A DNA stretch of 64,000 bases from NCBI RefSeq assembly GCF_900169145.1, contig NZ_FXZD01000006.1, forward strand, positions 186,001 to 250,000. The letters run 5' to 3'. Positions 8,477 through 16,083 of the stretch are shown one piece after another. Position 1 is the stretch's first letter; each line of letters starts with the position of its first letter. Below the pieces are notes generated by a model. It made no database searches, was not told the DNA's origin, and saw nothing but the letters and a program-made list of their open reading frames with translations. This DNA is from Brevibacterium antiquum CNRZ 918. GTDB taxonomy: Bacteria; Actinomycetota; Actinomycetes; Actinomycetales; Brevibacteriaceae. Position numbers and translations under genes: made by a program.

Positions 8477-9634
8477 TCAGCGTTGCCCTTCCGCTGATTT
8501 TTCGACCACCCGATCCGTAGCCAGCAGAGTCCGGTCACCGGCGCGCAGAGTCCCCAGACCCTGCGAGGTGAAGGCATCTGGAACCGCTACGACACCCGAA
8601 CCTTCTGCAGGGTAGCCTCGGGCGATGGTGCCGGTGGCTGCGTTGTGGACCCGCAGGGTCTCGCCCTCGCGCAGGTAGATGAGCCCGCCGACGGCGGCTT
8701 CCAGGACCACGGACTTCGGCAGAGACACGGGCAGTTCGTTCGTCCCTGCTGCGTCGATGACCGTCAGGCCCTGCGGGTCCCTGGTGATGATCATCTCCGA
8801 GTTCGCGTCTCGGGCGATCTCACTGGCGAAGTCATCGAGAATATCGCCCGAGTCTGCCTCGATGACGGGCCCGGATCCGTCCTGCGCATCGAGGTGGATC
8901 AGCCCTTCGGTCTGGTCAGGAAATGCTGTGAGCCCGTCGGCGTTCCAATCATGGTCCGACAGTGGAATCTTCCAAGCGGTCTTTCCCTCATCTGACGCGA
9001 AGAGCGTGTCCTCGTCAACGCTGAGGATCGTCCCCTGGAACTCGCCGAGGATGCGGGAGTTCGAGGACTCTTCCACGGCTTCGCCGGTGTCAGGATCGAG
9101 AGCCACAGCCTCGTCGCCGTCACCGGAGGAGTAGAGGGTCCCAGGTCCCTGCATCGGACCGGGCACCTCTGTCGGGCCCCACCGCTGTTCACCCGATTCG
9201 AGGTCATAGGCGCTGGCCGTCACCTCGGTGGTGCAGGTTTCGTCGGAAGCCGAGTCGGTGAGCACCGCCATGGGCTTGCCCTCGCTGTCGATCGTCATGG
9301 TGAATCCCGTGCACCCCGTGGGCCGCTGAGTCTGCCACAGGGTGGTGCCTTTGCTGTCAACGGCGCTGAAGTCCAGGCGTTCATCACCGCTGCTCGCAGA
9401 CAGGAAGACATCGCCGAGGTGCTTGACGTCGAGGTCCCAACCCGGTTCCACGAGCTCGAGGGGCTCAACGATCAGAGGCAGCTGCAGATCGGAGGCGTCG
9501 ACGGCATCGAGTTCTGTGCCGACCTGTTTCGGTTCGCGTTCCAAGTCGGGCGGCTCTTCAGTTGCAGTGCAGCCGAGGAGTGCCAGTGCTGTGCTCAGGC
9601 CAGCGGCCAGTGCGAGAGCGCGTCTCCTGCCCAT
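8477..9634 (-). CDS. Secreted lipoprotein with PQQ/beta-propeller-like repeats (paralogue 1)
   Basis: The 385-residue product begins with a lipoprotein signal (RRRALALAAGLSTALALLGC, lipobox LLGC). The mature part repeats short strands such as TTLWQTQRP, YDLESGEQRWGPTEVPGP, ALDPDTGEAV and VHNAATGTIARG, the style of PQQ-binding-like propellers. Cysteines in PTGCTG and DETCTTE could pair. It is the last gene of a unit dsbA-ccdA-lipoprotein read from about 11290; its start overlaps the ccdA stop by one base (TGATG). It is clearly paralogous to the 12517-11324 gene. Function unknown. Confidence 0.8.
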   Translation of the reverse strand: MGRRRALALAAGLSTALALLGCTATEEPPDLEREPKQVGTELDAVDASDLQLPLIVEPLELVEPGWDLDVKHLGDVFLSASSGDERLDFSAVDSKGTTLWQTQRPTGCTGFTMTIDSEGKPMAVLTDSASDETCTTEVTASAYDLESGEQRWGPTEVPGPMQGPGTLYSSGDGDEAVALDPDTGEAVEESSNSRILGEFQGTILSVDEDTLFASDEGKTAWKIPLSDHDWNADGLTAFPDQTEGLIHLDAQDGSGPVIEADSGDILDDFASEIARDANSEMIITRDPQGLTVIDAAGTNELPVSLPKSVVLEAAVGGLIYLREGETLRVHNAATGTIARGYPAEGSGVVAVPDAFTSQGLGTLRAGDRTLLATDRVVEKSAEGQR

Positions 9635-10509
9635 CAGTGCCTCGACTCGTTCCCGCTGCGTTCGTTCTCACTGCGTTCGTTCCTGCTGCGGCGGCGTTCA
9701 TGACGGAACCACAGGGCGATCGCGATGACCGCCAACAGGCAGACGACGAGGATGTCGAGCGTGGTCGAGGTCCACGTTCCCGCCCATTCCTGAATCTGGG
9801 AAAGGGTGGACGTCGAGACCAGAGACGGTGCCGAGACAAGGCCGTTCGTCATCCAGAACACGATGCCGATGGCGATCATCAGCGCTCCGGTGATCATCGA
9901 GACGACGGGCAGCCGACGACCGAAGAAATTGACCGAACCGCCGCGCATGACCGACCTGGCACGCGGTCCCATCCGCGACCACAGGGCCGCGATGATGAAC
10001 AGCGGAACGACCATGCCGGCCCCGTAGATCGCGAGCATCACGCCGCCGAGGAACACGCTGCCTCTCGTGGCCGCCAGAGTGAGGACTGCGCCGAGGATGG
10101 GCCCGGAGCAGACTCCGGCGATCCCGCTGGTGGCACCGAGGAGGAACGTCTTCGTGCCTCCCGTCGCCATTGCGGACTTGGACCTCATGGCGTCGGCACC
10201 CGGCAGAACCCTTGCGGGGTCGAATCCGAAGCCGAAGAACTGCACGATGCCGAGGATGATGAGGATCACCGAGGCGACGAGGACGATCGTTCCGCGATGG
10301 GCGGTGAAGAGCGCACCCAGGGTTCCTGCTCCCATGCCCAAGGGGATGAGGACGAGCAGCATGCCCACGTAGAAGATTCCACCGTGCAGGAGCAGTCGTG
10401 ACCCAACCCCCACCGTGGAACCGAAGAAGGCCGGCAGCAGCAGTGCCGCGCAGGGGCTGAGCAGTGCGAGGACTCCGCCGATGAAGGCGCTGAGCAATCC
10501 GATGTCCAT
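9634..10509 (-). CDS. ccdA: CcdA/DsbD-type thiol-disulfide transmembrane transporter
   Basis: The 291-residue product has about six hydrophobic segments and the paired conserved cysteines of CcdA: C20 in LLSPCAALLLPAFFG and C134 in SGIAGVCSGPILG. CcdA carries electrons from cytoplasmic thioredoxin across the membrane to extracytoplasmic thioredoxin-like proteins. Here its partner is probably the DsbA-like protein encoded immediately upstream, whose stop overlaps the ccdA start by one base. The hydrophilic tail is a short repeated RNERSENERSGNE stretch. It is extended compared with minimal CcdA by one C-terminal membrane segment. Confidence 0.88.
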   Translation of the reverse strand: MDIGLLSAFIGGVLALLSPCAALLLPAFFGSTVGVGSRLLLHGGIFYVGMLLVLIPLGMGAGTLGALFTAHRGTIVLVASVILIILGIVQFFGFGFDPARVLPGADAMRSKSAMATGGTKTFLLGATSGIAGVCSGPILGAVLTLAATRGSVFLGGVMLAIYGAGMVVPLFIIAALWSRMGPRARSVMRGGSVNFFGRRLPVVSMITGALMIAIGIVFWMTNGLVSAPSLVSTSTLSQIQEWAGTWTSTTLDILVVCLLAVIAIALWFRHERRRSRNERSENERSGNESRH

Positions 10510-11255
10510 CAGTTCTGCCCTTCCAGGTTCTGTTCGATGGCGTCGACGAAGACGCTGGTGGGCTGGGCGCCGACATAGGGTTGCCCGTCGAGGATGAACG
10601 TCGGAGTCGAGAAGGCACCGAGTTCGGTGCCCATTGCGGCATTCTCCTCGACAGCCTCGGCGGTCTCAGAGGAGTTCATGTCTTCTTCGAACTGGTTCAC
10701 GTCGAGGCCGATGTCGGCAGCCGCGGATGTCAGAGCTTCGGGGGAGAGGTCTTGCGGTGGCCGTGGTTTGCCCCCGGCGAAGAGCTTCTCGTGGAACTCC
10801 CAGTGCTTGTCCTGCAGTGCGGCCGCGTAGGCTGCCTTGGCCGCCTGTTCGGATGCGCGGCCGAAGACGTTGACCTCACGCCATTCGATGCGCAGGTCGC
10901 CGGAGTCGGCGTAGTCGAGCATCGTCGGCAGAGTGTCCTGAGACCAGGCAGCACAGTAGGGGCACTGGTAGTCGGAGAAGACGACGAGAGTGACCGGAGC
11001 ATCCACCGGACCGTCGGCCAAGGGGTCATCAGCACCGCCGCTGTCGAAATCGCTGAGGTCCTTCTGCTCGGGATCCTCGACCTCGGTGACGACGACATCC
11101 GGCTCCTGCTGCCCGCCGCCGGTGTTCCGACCAGAGTCATCGTTCTGCCCGCGATCCACGAAGAGGATCATGAGCACGAGAGCCAGGGCCGCGGCGAGGA
11201 CCGTGAGGGGTATCCACCATCGGTATTGGGGCCTGACCGCTTCGTGTCTGGGCAT
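10509..11255 (-). CDS. Membrane-anchored DsbA-like thioredoxin-fold protein (copy 1)
   Basis: The 248-residue product has an N-terminal membrane anchor (residues about 14-33), an acidic low-complexity linker (35-80), then a DsbA-like thioredoxin domain: VTLVVFSDYQCPYCAAW with C98 and C101, and the cis-Pro loop GAFSTPTFILDGQPYVGAQP near residue 215. The catalytic face lies outside the cell. CAGGAG stands 7 bases before the ATG. It is the first gene of dsbA-ccdA-lipoprotein and its promoter overlaps a perfect dyad at 11271-11289. The second copy is at 13267-12524. Confidence 0.9.
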   Translation of the reverse strand: MPRHEAVRPQYRWWIPLTVLAAALALVLMILFVDRGQNDDSGRNTGGGQQEPDVVVTEVEDPEQKDLSDFDSGGADDPLADGPVDAPVTLVVFSDYQCPYCAAWSQDTLPTMLDYADSGDLRIEWREVNVFGRASEQAAKAAYAAALQDKHWEFHEKLFAGGKPRPPQDLSPEALTSAAADIGLDVNQFEEDMNSSETAEAVEENAAMGTELGAFSTPTFILDGQPYVGAQPTSVFVDAIEQNLEGQN

Positions 11256-11270
11256 ATCACCACTCCTGAA

Positions 11271-11289
11271 TTACTATGCAGCTTAGTAA
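11271..11289. promoter_or_regulatory. Putative BlaI-type operator overlapping the dsbA copy 1 promoter
   Basis: TTACTATGCAGCTTAGTAA is a 6-7-6 inverted repeat (TTACTA / TAGTAA). On the minus strand it covers the likely -10 (TAGTAA) placed 18 bases after a TGACCT -35-like hexamer. The TACTA-N7-TAGTA core recurs at 13341-13357 and resembles the TACA/TGTA half-sites bound by BlaI/MecI repressors. A BlaI-type gene is at 13981. Confidence 0.6.
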
Positions 11290-11323
11290 AGTGTAGGTCA
11301 TGGCACTCCCGTGGTGCCAACGT

Positions 11324-12517
11324 TCAGCTCTGACTCGTGACTAGCAGTGGTGTCTGTGGGTCACCGATGAGCGCGGCGCCGGATTCGGAGATGAGGTGGG
11401 GTGCTCCGAGCCGGGCGATCGTCGTGAGCAGGGGAGTCTCGCCCTCGATCGCACTTCCGTCGCGAGCGGATCTGGCTGTAGGTGAGGGCTCTGGGTGATC
11501 GGCGTCGCGCCCGCTCCCGGAGTCGAAGGCGATGAGGCCTGCGCCCACGGCTGCGACCTCAGCGTTCTCGGGTAGGGGTGTGGCCCAGCGTTGCGTCCCA
11601 TCAGCGTCGAGTCCGCGCAGATGGGACCCGACCGAAACCAGGGTGTCACTCGATGAGTCGAACCAGGCCTCAGCGACCTCGGCATCGACGGTGGCCCCCG
11701 AGTGCAGGTCGATCAGGGTTCGCGCCTGACTCCCCGCCTCGCCCAGCAGTGCATGAGAGTCACCGATGGGCTCCCAGGGAACCTCCCTGGCCTCGGATGC
11801 GGACATGCCGAAGTCCTCGGCTGCCCGGGTCCAGAGCCTGCGGCCCTCGAGATCCTCCCCGAAGATGTCGCTGCCCTGACTGCGCACCAGGTGCTCACCG
11901 AACAGTGCGATCACCCGGGAGGACTTACCCTCACCTTCGGCGGCGACCACGTCTCCGGTGGCCGGATCGAGCGCGGTGCGCGGGCCGCTGGTTCCGATGA
12001 AATCCTTCGGCGCTCCCGCGAAGACGAGGCCGTTGCCCAGCAGTGGCCCAGGCGTCTCCACGGGCCCCCACAGTGTCTCTCCGGTCGTGAGGTCATAGCC
12101 GCTCGCGGTGGGTGTCAGCGAGTCGCCGGTAGGGGAGTCCTGATCCATGAGGACCGCGACGGGGCCGTCGTCGGTGGTGGTGACGAGGTAGGTGGAACAG
12201 GCTCGTGGACGCGCTGCCGTCCACAGGATCTGACCCGTCGAATCGACGGCGCGATAGTCGAGGCTGTCATCGTTCTCGTGCATCGACAGGAAGATCCCGT
12301 CCTCCTTCTGGGCCGGTGCGTCCCAGCTGGGGTCGACGATGGGTGCCGCCGCGGAATCGCTGTCCGGATCACCGGGATCGACGCTTGGAGCCTGTTCTCC
12401 CACAGAGCTCGGCTCTGACGACGGGGAGTCCGAGCCGAGCCCAGAGCAGGCGCCCAGCCCGAGGGTGAGTGCGAGGGTGAGAGGCAGGACCGCCGAGGCG
12501 GCCGACCGTGGTCTCAC
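11324..12517 (-). CDS. Secreted lipoprotein with PQQ/beta-propeller-like repeats (paralogue 2)
   Basis: The 397-residue product starts with GTG and has a lipoprotein signal ending LGLGACSGLG. The mature part parallels the 9634-8477 protein: QILWTAARPRACSTYLVTT, YDLTTGETLWGPVETPGP, ALDPATGDVV, LRGLDADGTQRW. The second cysteine seen in paralogue 1 (DETCTTE) has no match here. It follows dsbA copy 2 with 6 bases between stop and start, so the two form a unit. Function unknown; ligand-binding or sensing at the outer membrane face is a guess. Confidence 0.8.
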   Translation of the reverse strand: MRPRSAASAVLPLTLALTLGLGACSGLGSDSPSSEPSSVGEQAPSVDPGDPDSDSAAAPIVDPSWDAPAQKEDGIFLSMHENDDSLDYRAVDSTGQILWTAARPRACSTYLVTTTDDGPVAVLMDQDSPTGDSLTPTASGYDLTTGETLWGPVETPGPLLGNGLVFAGAPKDFIGTSGPRTALDPATGDVVAAEGEGKSSRVIALFGEHLVRSQGSDIFGEDLEGRRLWTRAAEDFGMSASEAREVPWEPIGDSHALLGEAGSQARTLIDLHSGATVDAEVAEAWFDSSSDTLVSVGSHLRGLDADGTQRWATPLPENAEVAAVGAGLIAFDSGSGRDADHPEPSPTARSARDGSAIEGETPLLTTIARLGAPHLISESGAALIGDPQTPLLVTSQS

Positions 12518-12523
12518 GCGTGC

Positions 12524-13267
12524 TCAGCCCTGTGCCTCGGCGAGGGCGCCGTCGACGGCGCCGACGAATTCCTTGGTCGGCTGCGCACCCACGAGGGGTT
12601 TGCCGCCGATGACGAACGTCGGGGTGCTGGCCACGCCCAGAGACTGGCCCTCTTGGGCGATGGCCTCGAACTCATCGTGGGCCTCGACCGAATTCATGTC
12701 TGCCTTGAATTGTGCGGGATCGAATCCGAGGCCCTTGGCCTCGGCCACCAGTGAGTCGTCGTCGAGTTCGGATGACGGGGGATGCTCGCCGCCGTCGAAC
12801 ATGGCGTTGTGGAACTCCCAGTACTTGCCCTGGAGGCCGGCGGCATAGGCTGCTCGGGCCGCCCTCTCGGACTCCTCACCGAAGATGGCGAGGTCGCGCA
12901 TCTCGATCCGCAGATCACCCTTGTCCACATAGTCGATCATGGTCGGCAGTGTCTCTTCGTTCCAGGTCGCGCAGTAGGGGCACTGGTAGTCGGAGAACAT
13001 CACCAGAGTCACCGGCGCATCGACATCGCCGAGCGCGCGACTGTCGTCTTCGACCCTGTGTTCGACGAACGACAGATCGATCTCTTCGCCGCCGGAGCCG
13101 GACTCGCCGCCGGATCCTGATTCGCTCTGCGAGTCAGAATGCTCGGCGTTGGCACTGTCGTCAGAGGAGCCTTGGTTGGCGATGATCACACCGATGAGTA
13201 CCGCAGCGAGGATGATGACGGCTAGGGGCACAAGCCACACCATGGGGCCGCGAGTGGAACGGAGCAC
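12524..13267 (-). CDS. Membrane-anchored DsbA-like thioredoxin-fold protein (copy 2)
   Basis: I start at GTG 13267 because GGAGG lies 5 bases upstream; an upstream ATG at 13333 would add 22 poorly fitting residues. The 247-residue product has an anchor (residues about 9-30), a Ser/Gly/Glu-rich linker, and the DsbA-like domain with FSDYQCPYCATW (C96, C99) and cis-Pro loop GVASTPTFVIGGKPLVGAQP. It is a paralogue of the 11255-10509 gene. The leader runs back to an operator at 13341-13357. Confidence 0.9.
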   Translation of the reverse strand: MLRSTRGPMVWLVPLAVIILAAVLIGVIIANQGSSDDSANAEHSDSQSESGSGGESGSGGEEIDLSFVEHRVEDDSRALGDVDAPVTLVMFSDYQCPYCATWNEETLPTMIDYVDKGDLRIEMRDLAIFGEESERAARAAYAAGLQGKYWEFHNAMFDGGEHPPSSELDDDSLVAEAKGLGFDPAQFKADMNSVEAHDEFEAIAQEGQSLGVASTPTFVIGGKPLVGAQPTKEFVGAVDGALAEAQG

Positions 13268-13340
13268 GGGAGCCTCCTTGAAGAGGAGAGGGTGGGAAAG
13301 TCGGGTCGGCGTGCGCTCGAGGGAACGCACCATGGAACTT

Positions 13341-13374
13341 TACTATCTGGCATAGTATGCTAACGCCCATAGTA
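13341..13374. promoter_or_regulatory. Putative BlaI-type operator region between divergent promoters
   Basis: TACTATCTGGCATAGTA (13341-13357) has the same TACTA-N7-TAGTA pattern as the dsbA copy 1 operator. A second CATAGTA half-site at 13368-13374 repeats the one at 13351-13357 with 17 bases between starts. The region lies between the starts of dsbA copy 2 (minus) and the CPVC membrane protein-blaI-M56 unit (plus), so one repressor could control both. Confidence 0.6.
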
Positions 13375-13405
13375 GACACTTTGTCCGAAGCCGCGCAACG
13401 AAGGG

Positions 13406-13975
13406 ATGCCCGTGCTGTTCTCCTATCCCGCCGAGGCGGTCCGGTCGCTTCGGATGTGGGGCATCCGCCGCATCGTCATCGCCATCGCGGCCGCCGGTGC
13501 TTGTGCGGTCATCATCGGATTGTCCACGGTGCTCATCCCCAACTCCTTCTTCTCCAGAGACATCTCTGCCGAGTGGTGGGACTACCTGGTCTGGATTCTC
13601 ATGTCGATCCTCCTGGGCCTGCTCATCGCCACCTATGTCCGCGAGCCCGGCGCTGAGGTGACGAGTTCGCGTGGGGTCAAGGGCGTTGCCGATGAGGCCG
13701 CCGAAGCGGTCGACGGTGAGGACTCCGATGACAGTTCCGAACGCCGCGGGGGTGCCTTCGGCACCATGGGCGGGATGCTCGGGTGGTTCGCCGTTGGGTG
13801 TCCGGTGTGCAATAAGGTCGCACTCGCAGTGCTCGGTTACACTGGGGCTCTCACGTACTTCGCGCCGCTGCAGCCCGTGCTGGCGGTGGTGTCGGTCGTC
13901 CTGCTGCTGGTCGCAGTGGTTGTCCGTCTCAAGGGGCAGCTCTCCTGCCCGGTGCCCACTCGTGAAAGAATCTGA
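13406..13975 (+). CDS. Integral membrane protein with an intramembrane CPVCN motif
   Basis: The 189-residue product has two N-terminal membrane segments (about 21-44, 59-78), an acidic linker (80-114), then two more hydrophobic segments. The first of these begins GWFAVGCPVCNKVALAVLG with C132 and C135; a third cysteine, C181, lies near the end in GQLSCPVP. The CxxC at a membrane edge suggests thiol exchange or metal binding, in keeping with neighbouring dsbA/ccdA genes. GTG 13412 is an alternative start, 6 bases after AAGGG. blaI follows after 5 bases. No precise function known to me. Confidence 0.8.
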   Translation: MPVLFSYPAEAVRSLRMWGIRRIVIAIAAAGACAVIIGLSTVLIPNSFFSRDISAEWWDYLVWILMSILLGLLIATYVREPGAEVTSSRGVKGVADEAAEAVDGEDSDDSSERRGGAFGTMGGMLGWFAVGCPVCNKVALAVLGYTGALTYFAPLQPVLAVVSVVLLLVAVVVRLKGQLSCPVPTRERI

Positions 13976-13980
13976 CTGCC

Positions 13981-14370
13981 ATGACTTCGGAGTCGGTCTC
14001 GACCGAGAATTCATCGCCGATCCGCCTCGGCGCTCTCGAGCAGCAGGTCATGGACCTGTTGTGGGATGAGGGCGCGTTGACGGTCAGGCAGATCATCGAG
14101 GCCTCGGACGCCGATCCCGCCTATACGACGATCGCGACAGTCCTGACCAATCTCGAACGCAAGCACCTGGTCCAACGCGAACGTCGGGGCCGATCGGTCT
14201 TCCACACCCCGAGCATCAGCCGTGAAGAGCACGCCGCCACCCTCATGCAGAAGGCGCTGGTCAATGGGGGAGACCGGGCGGCCTCGATCCTGCACTTCGT
14301 CGACGGCATCGGCGCCGCCGACGTCGAACTCCTGCGCAGCTATCTCAACTCCAAGGAAGGTCGCGGATGA
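13981..14370 (+). CDS. blaI: BlaI/MecI/CopY-family transcriptional repressor
   Basis: The 129-residue product has the winged-helix signature of BlaI: LGALEQQVMDLLWDEGALTVRQIIEA, then YTTIATVLTNLERKHLVQRERRGRSVFHTP. The C-terminal helix region forms the dimer and carries the cleavage zone in relatives. It overlaps the M56 gene by ATGA (14367-14370), the classic blaI-blaR1-like pairing. Likely targets are the TACTA-N7-TAGTA sites at 11271 and 13341. The family can respond to beta-lactams, copper or other envelope cues; the signal here is unknown. Confidence 0.92.
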   Translation: MTSESVSTENSSPIRLGALEQQVMDLLWDEGALTVRQIIEASDADPAYTTIATVLTNLERKHLVQRERRGRSVFHTPSISREEHAATLMQKALVNGGDRAASILHFVDGIGAADVELLRSYLNSKEGRG

Positions 14371-15353
14371 GTCTGCTGCTCATCGGCGTCGGTGCGGGCG
14401 CACTGTTCGCACTGGTCACCTGGGTTGGGCCATTTCTGGTGAGGACGGCCGCGCCCGTTCTCATGCGAACGCCGCGATTCGCCGTCCTCGGGCTCCTGGC
14501 CGTGCCCATCATGTGGTGGGCGGTTGTCGCCGCATTGAGCCTGCTGGCCGCCTCGCTGCTCAAAGGTCCCGACGTCCTGCCGGTGCCATTGGCCGACGTC
14601 TGTCAGCAATGCCTCATCGCAGCCAGCCCGTTCCCCGACCTCGCGCAGGTCGACACCCTGGTCCCGGTGATCCTCTTCCTCCTCTTTCCTCTCGCTCTCT
14701 CGCTCTTCTCCGCAGGGTGGGGGTTGTACCAGCGGGCGCAGCGCCGCCGGGCGAACTCCACTGCTGCGGCTCGTCTCCGTCGGGACTCGGCAGTCGCCGA
14801 TATCGACGGACGCTCCCTGACCGTCATCGACCAGCAGACCCCATTCGCCTTTTCGCTGCCGCAGAAGTACGGCGGGATCGTGGTCTCGCAGGCGCTGTGT
14901 TCGGCTCTCGATGAGAACGAGCTCACCGCGGTGCTCGAACATGAGAGAGCGCATGTCGAGGGCGGACATCATAGGGTCATGGCCATCGTCGACACGTTTG
15001 TCCGACCGCTGTCCTTCATTCCGCTGTTCGCCGAGGTGGCAGCGTCGATTCCCCACTATCTCGAGATCGCTGCCGACGACCGTGCGCGCAAAACCGCCGG
15101 AACGCCCGCCTTGGCCAGTGCTCTGCTCAAGATCGGGCAGACCTCGAGCGTGACCGATCGCCTCAGCGGGCCCTACGCACTCAACATCGCCGGACCTGAC
15201 CGGATCCGCCAGCTTGTCTCACCGGCCAGCATGACGTCCGGGGTACTTCCGGTCGTGGCACTGGCCAGTGTGCTCGCCGCCTTCGTGACCGTCTTCTCCT
15301 CGGTGTTCTACTCCTATGCCACGGTGCTGGTCACCGGCTGCGTCATGCCCTGA
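14367..15353 (+). CDS. M56-family (BlaR1-like) membrane metallopeptidase without a sensor domain
   Basis: The 328-residue product has several membrane segments (about 3-22, 40-65, 98-118, and one near 290-315) and the zinc site HERAH at about residue 192 within LTAVLEHERAHVEGGHH, followed by a downstream EIAADDRAR segment holding the third ligand. It is coupled to blaI. BlaR1 of staphylococci is nearly twice as long because of an external penicillin-binding domain; that is absent here, so the trigger must come from elsewhere. It would inactivate the repressor by proteolysis. Confidence 0.9.
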   Translation: MSLLLIGVGAGALFALVTWVGPFLVRTAAPVLMRTPRFAVLGLLAVPIMWWAVVAALSLLAASLLKGPDVLPVPLADVCQQCLIAASPFPDLAQVDTLVPVILFLLFPLALSLFSAGWGLYQRAQRRRANSTAAARLRRDSAVADIDGRSLTVIDQQTPFAFSLPQKYGGIVVSQALCSALDENELTAVLEHERAHVEGGHHRVMAIVDTFVRPLSFIPLFAEVAASIPHYLEIAADDRARKTAGTPALASALLKIGQTSSVTDRLSGPYALNIAGPDRIRQLVSPASMTSGVLPVVALASVLAAFVTVFSSVFYSYATVLVTGCVMP

Positions 15354-15515
15354 CAGCGGTCTCCTTCGCTGGGGGCCAGGCCGTTTCCATTCCGTGGTGC
15401 GCGAAGCCATCAAGCAGGGACACATCAGGCGCAAGTGTCGCGGCAGGCTGGAGACAGTCGACCGATGAGGCGAAGCGTGGACACTGCCCCGGCGCCCCAC
15501 AGTAGAATCAGGAGT

Positions 15516-15602
15516 ATGCGCAAACGTGTGTTCATCATAGTCTTGGCCGTCGTCGCCGTGCTCGGCCTGGTCGCCAGTATGCTCAGCGGCGCTCCCCAGT
15601 GA
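15516..15602 (+). CDS. Very small single-helix membrane protein
   Basis: ATG 15516 to TGA 15602 gives 28 residues: a basic start (MRKR), one hydrophobic helix (VFIIVLAVVAVLGLVASML) and a short SGAPQ tail. It has AGGAG almost touching the ATG and a TAGAAT hexamer at 15503-15508, 7 bases before it, so a leaderless mRNA is possible. It is too short for ordinary gene calling. Function unknown. It follows the M56 gene by about 160 bases and is not clearly part of that unit. Confidence 0.5.
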   Translation: MRKRVFIIVLAVVAVLGLVASMLSGAPQ

Positions 15603-16047
15603 ACGCTGTGGCCGCGTTCGCCTGACTGGGCACGACAGGCATTTTCAGCGAGGCGTGATCGCAGTCGCCGGAGTCGCCACCGATTCGGTCGTCACCCGGT
15701 GAGAACCACTGACAGCCTCAGTGAGGTGACAGGCAGCCGGTCGACGCAGTTGAGTGCTGCTGCATGGGAGGGGCGGCATGGGCTCTTGCACGCTTGTTCT
15801 TGACATCGAGTGGTCCTCGGCTGTCGACGTACAGGCCGATCTGAAACGTCGGGTTGTCGGGCTCGACCTTCTGGGCTTACCAGATGCCTTCTTGGGCTCA
15901 GATGAGTTCGATTCGCGAACCGTCGATCCGTGAGCCGAAGGTGACGGTTGAGGCGACCAGCGGTTCCTCGGTGGCAGAGGCCGCCCCATTGGCCTACAGC
16001 TCCGACCTGTTGCCGCTGCCGAGTGATTTCTCTATGACCACAAGCCC
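15603..16047. other. Gene-poor stretch with a possible decayed transposase fragment
   Basis: No convincing intact gene is visible. On the minus strand at about 15724-15870 one frame reads VEPDNPTFQIGLYVDSRG and ends in a stop at about 15724; this is faintly like the core of some IS transposases but is interrupted by a stop upstream. Other open frames here look like chance. The 3' part of the stretch leads into the MMPL promoter. Confidence 0.3.
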
Positions 16048-16077
16048 TTGGCATTTAAGTTCACTAGGTGAAATACT
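16048..16077 (+). promoter_or_regulatory. Putative MMPL promoter with MarR-type operator
   Basis: TTGGCA (16048-16053) and AATACT (16072-16077) are spaced by 18 bases, and the latter ends 6 bases before the ATG at 16084. TTCACTAGGTGAA (16060-16072), a 5-3-5 inverted repeat, lies between them, well placed for repression. The same half-sites form a longer dyad at 20914-20928. Confidence 0.55.
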
Positions 16078-16083
16078 AGCCAG

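Noticed and set aside
9562..10401. Plus-strand 279-residue frame
   Set aside because: Antisense to ccdA, rich in Asp/Arg/His repeats typical of shadow frames in high-G+C DNA.
13343..14014. Minus-strand 223-residue frame
   Set aside because: Antisense to the CPVC membrane protein gene.
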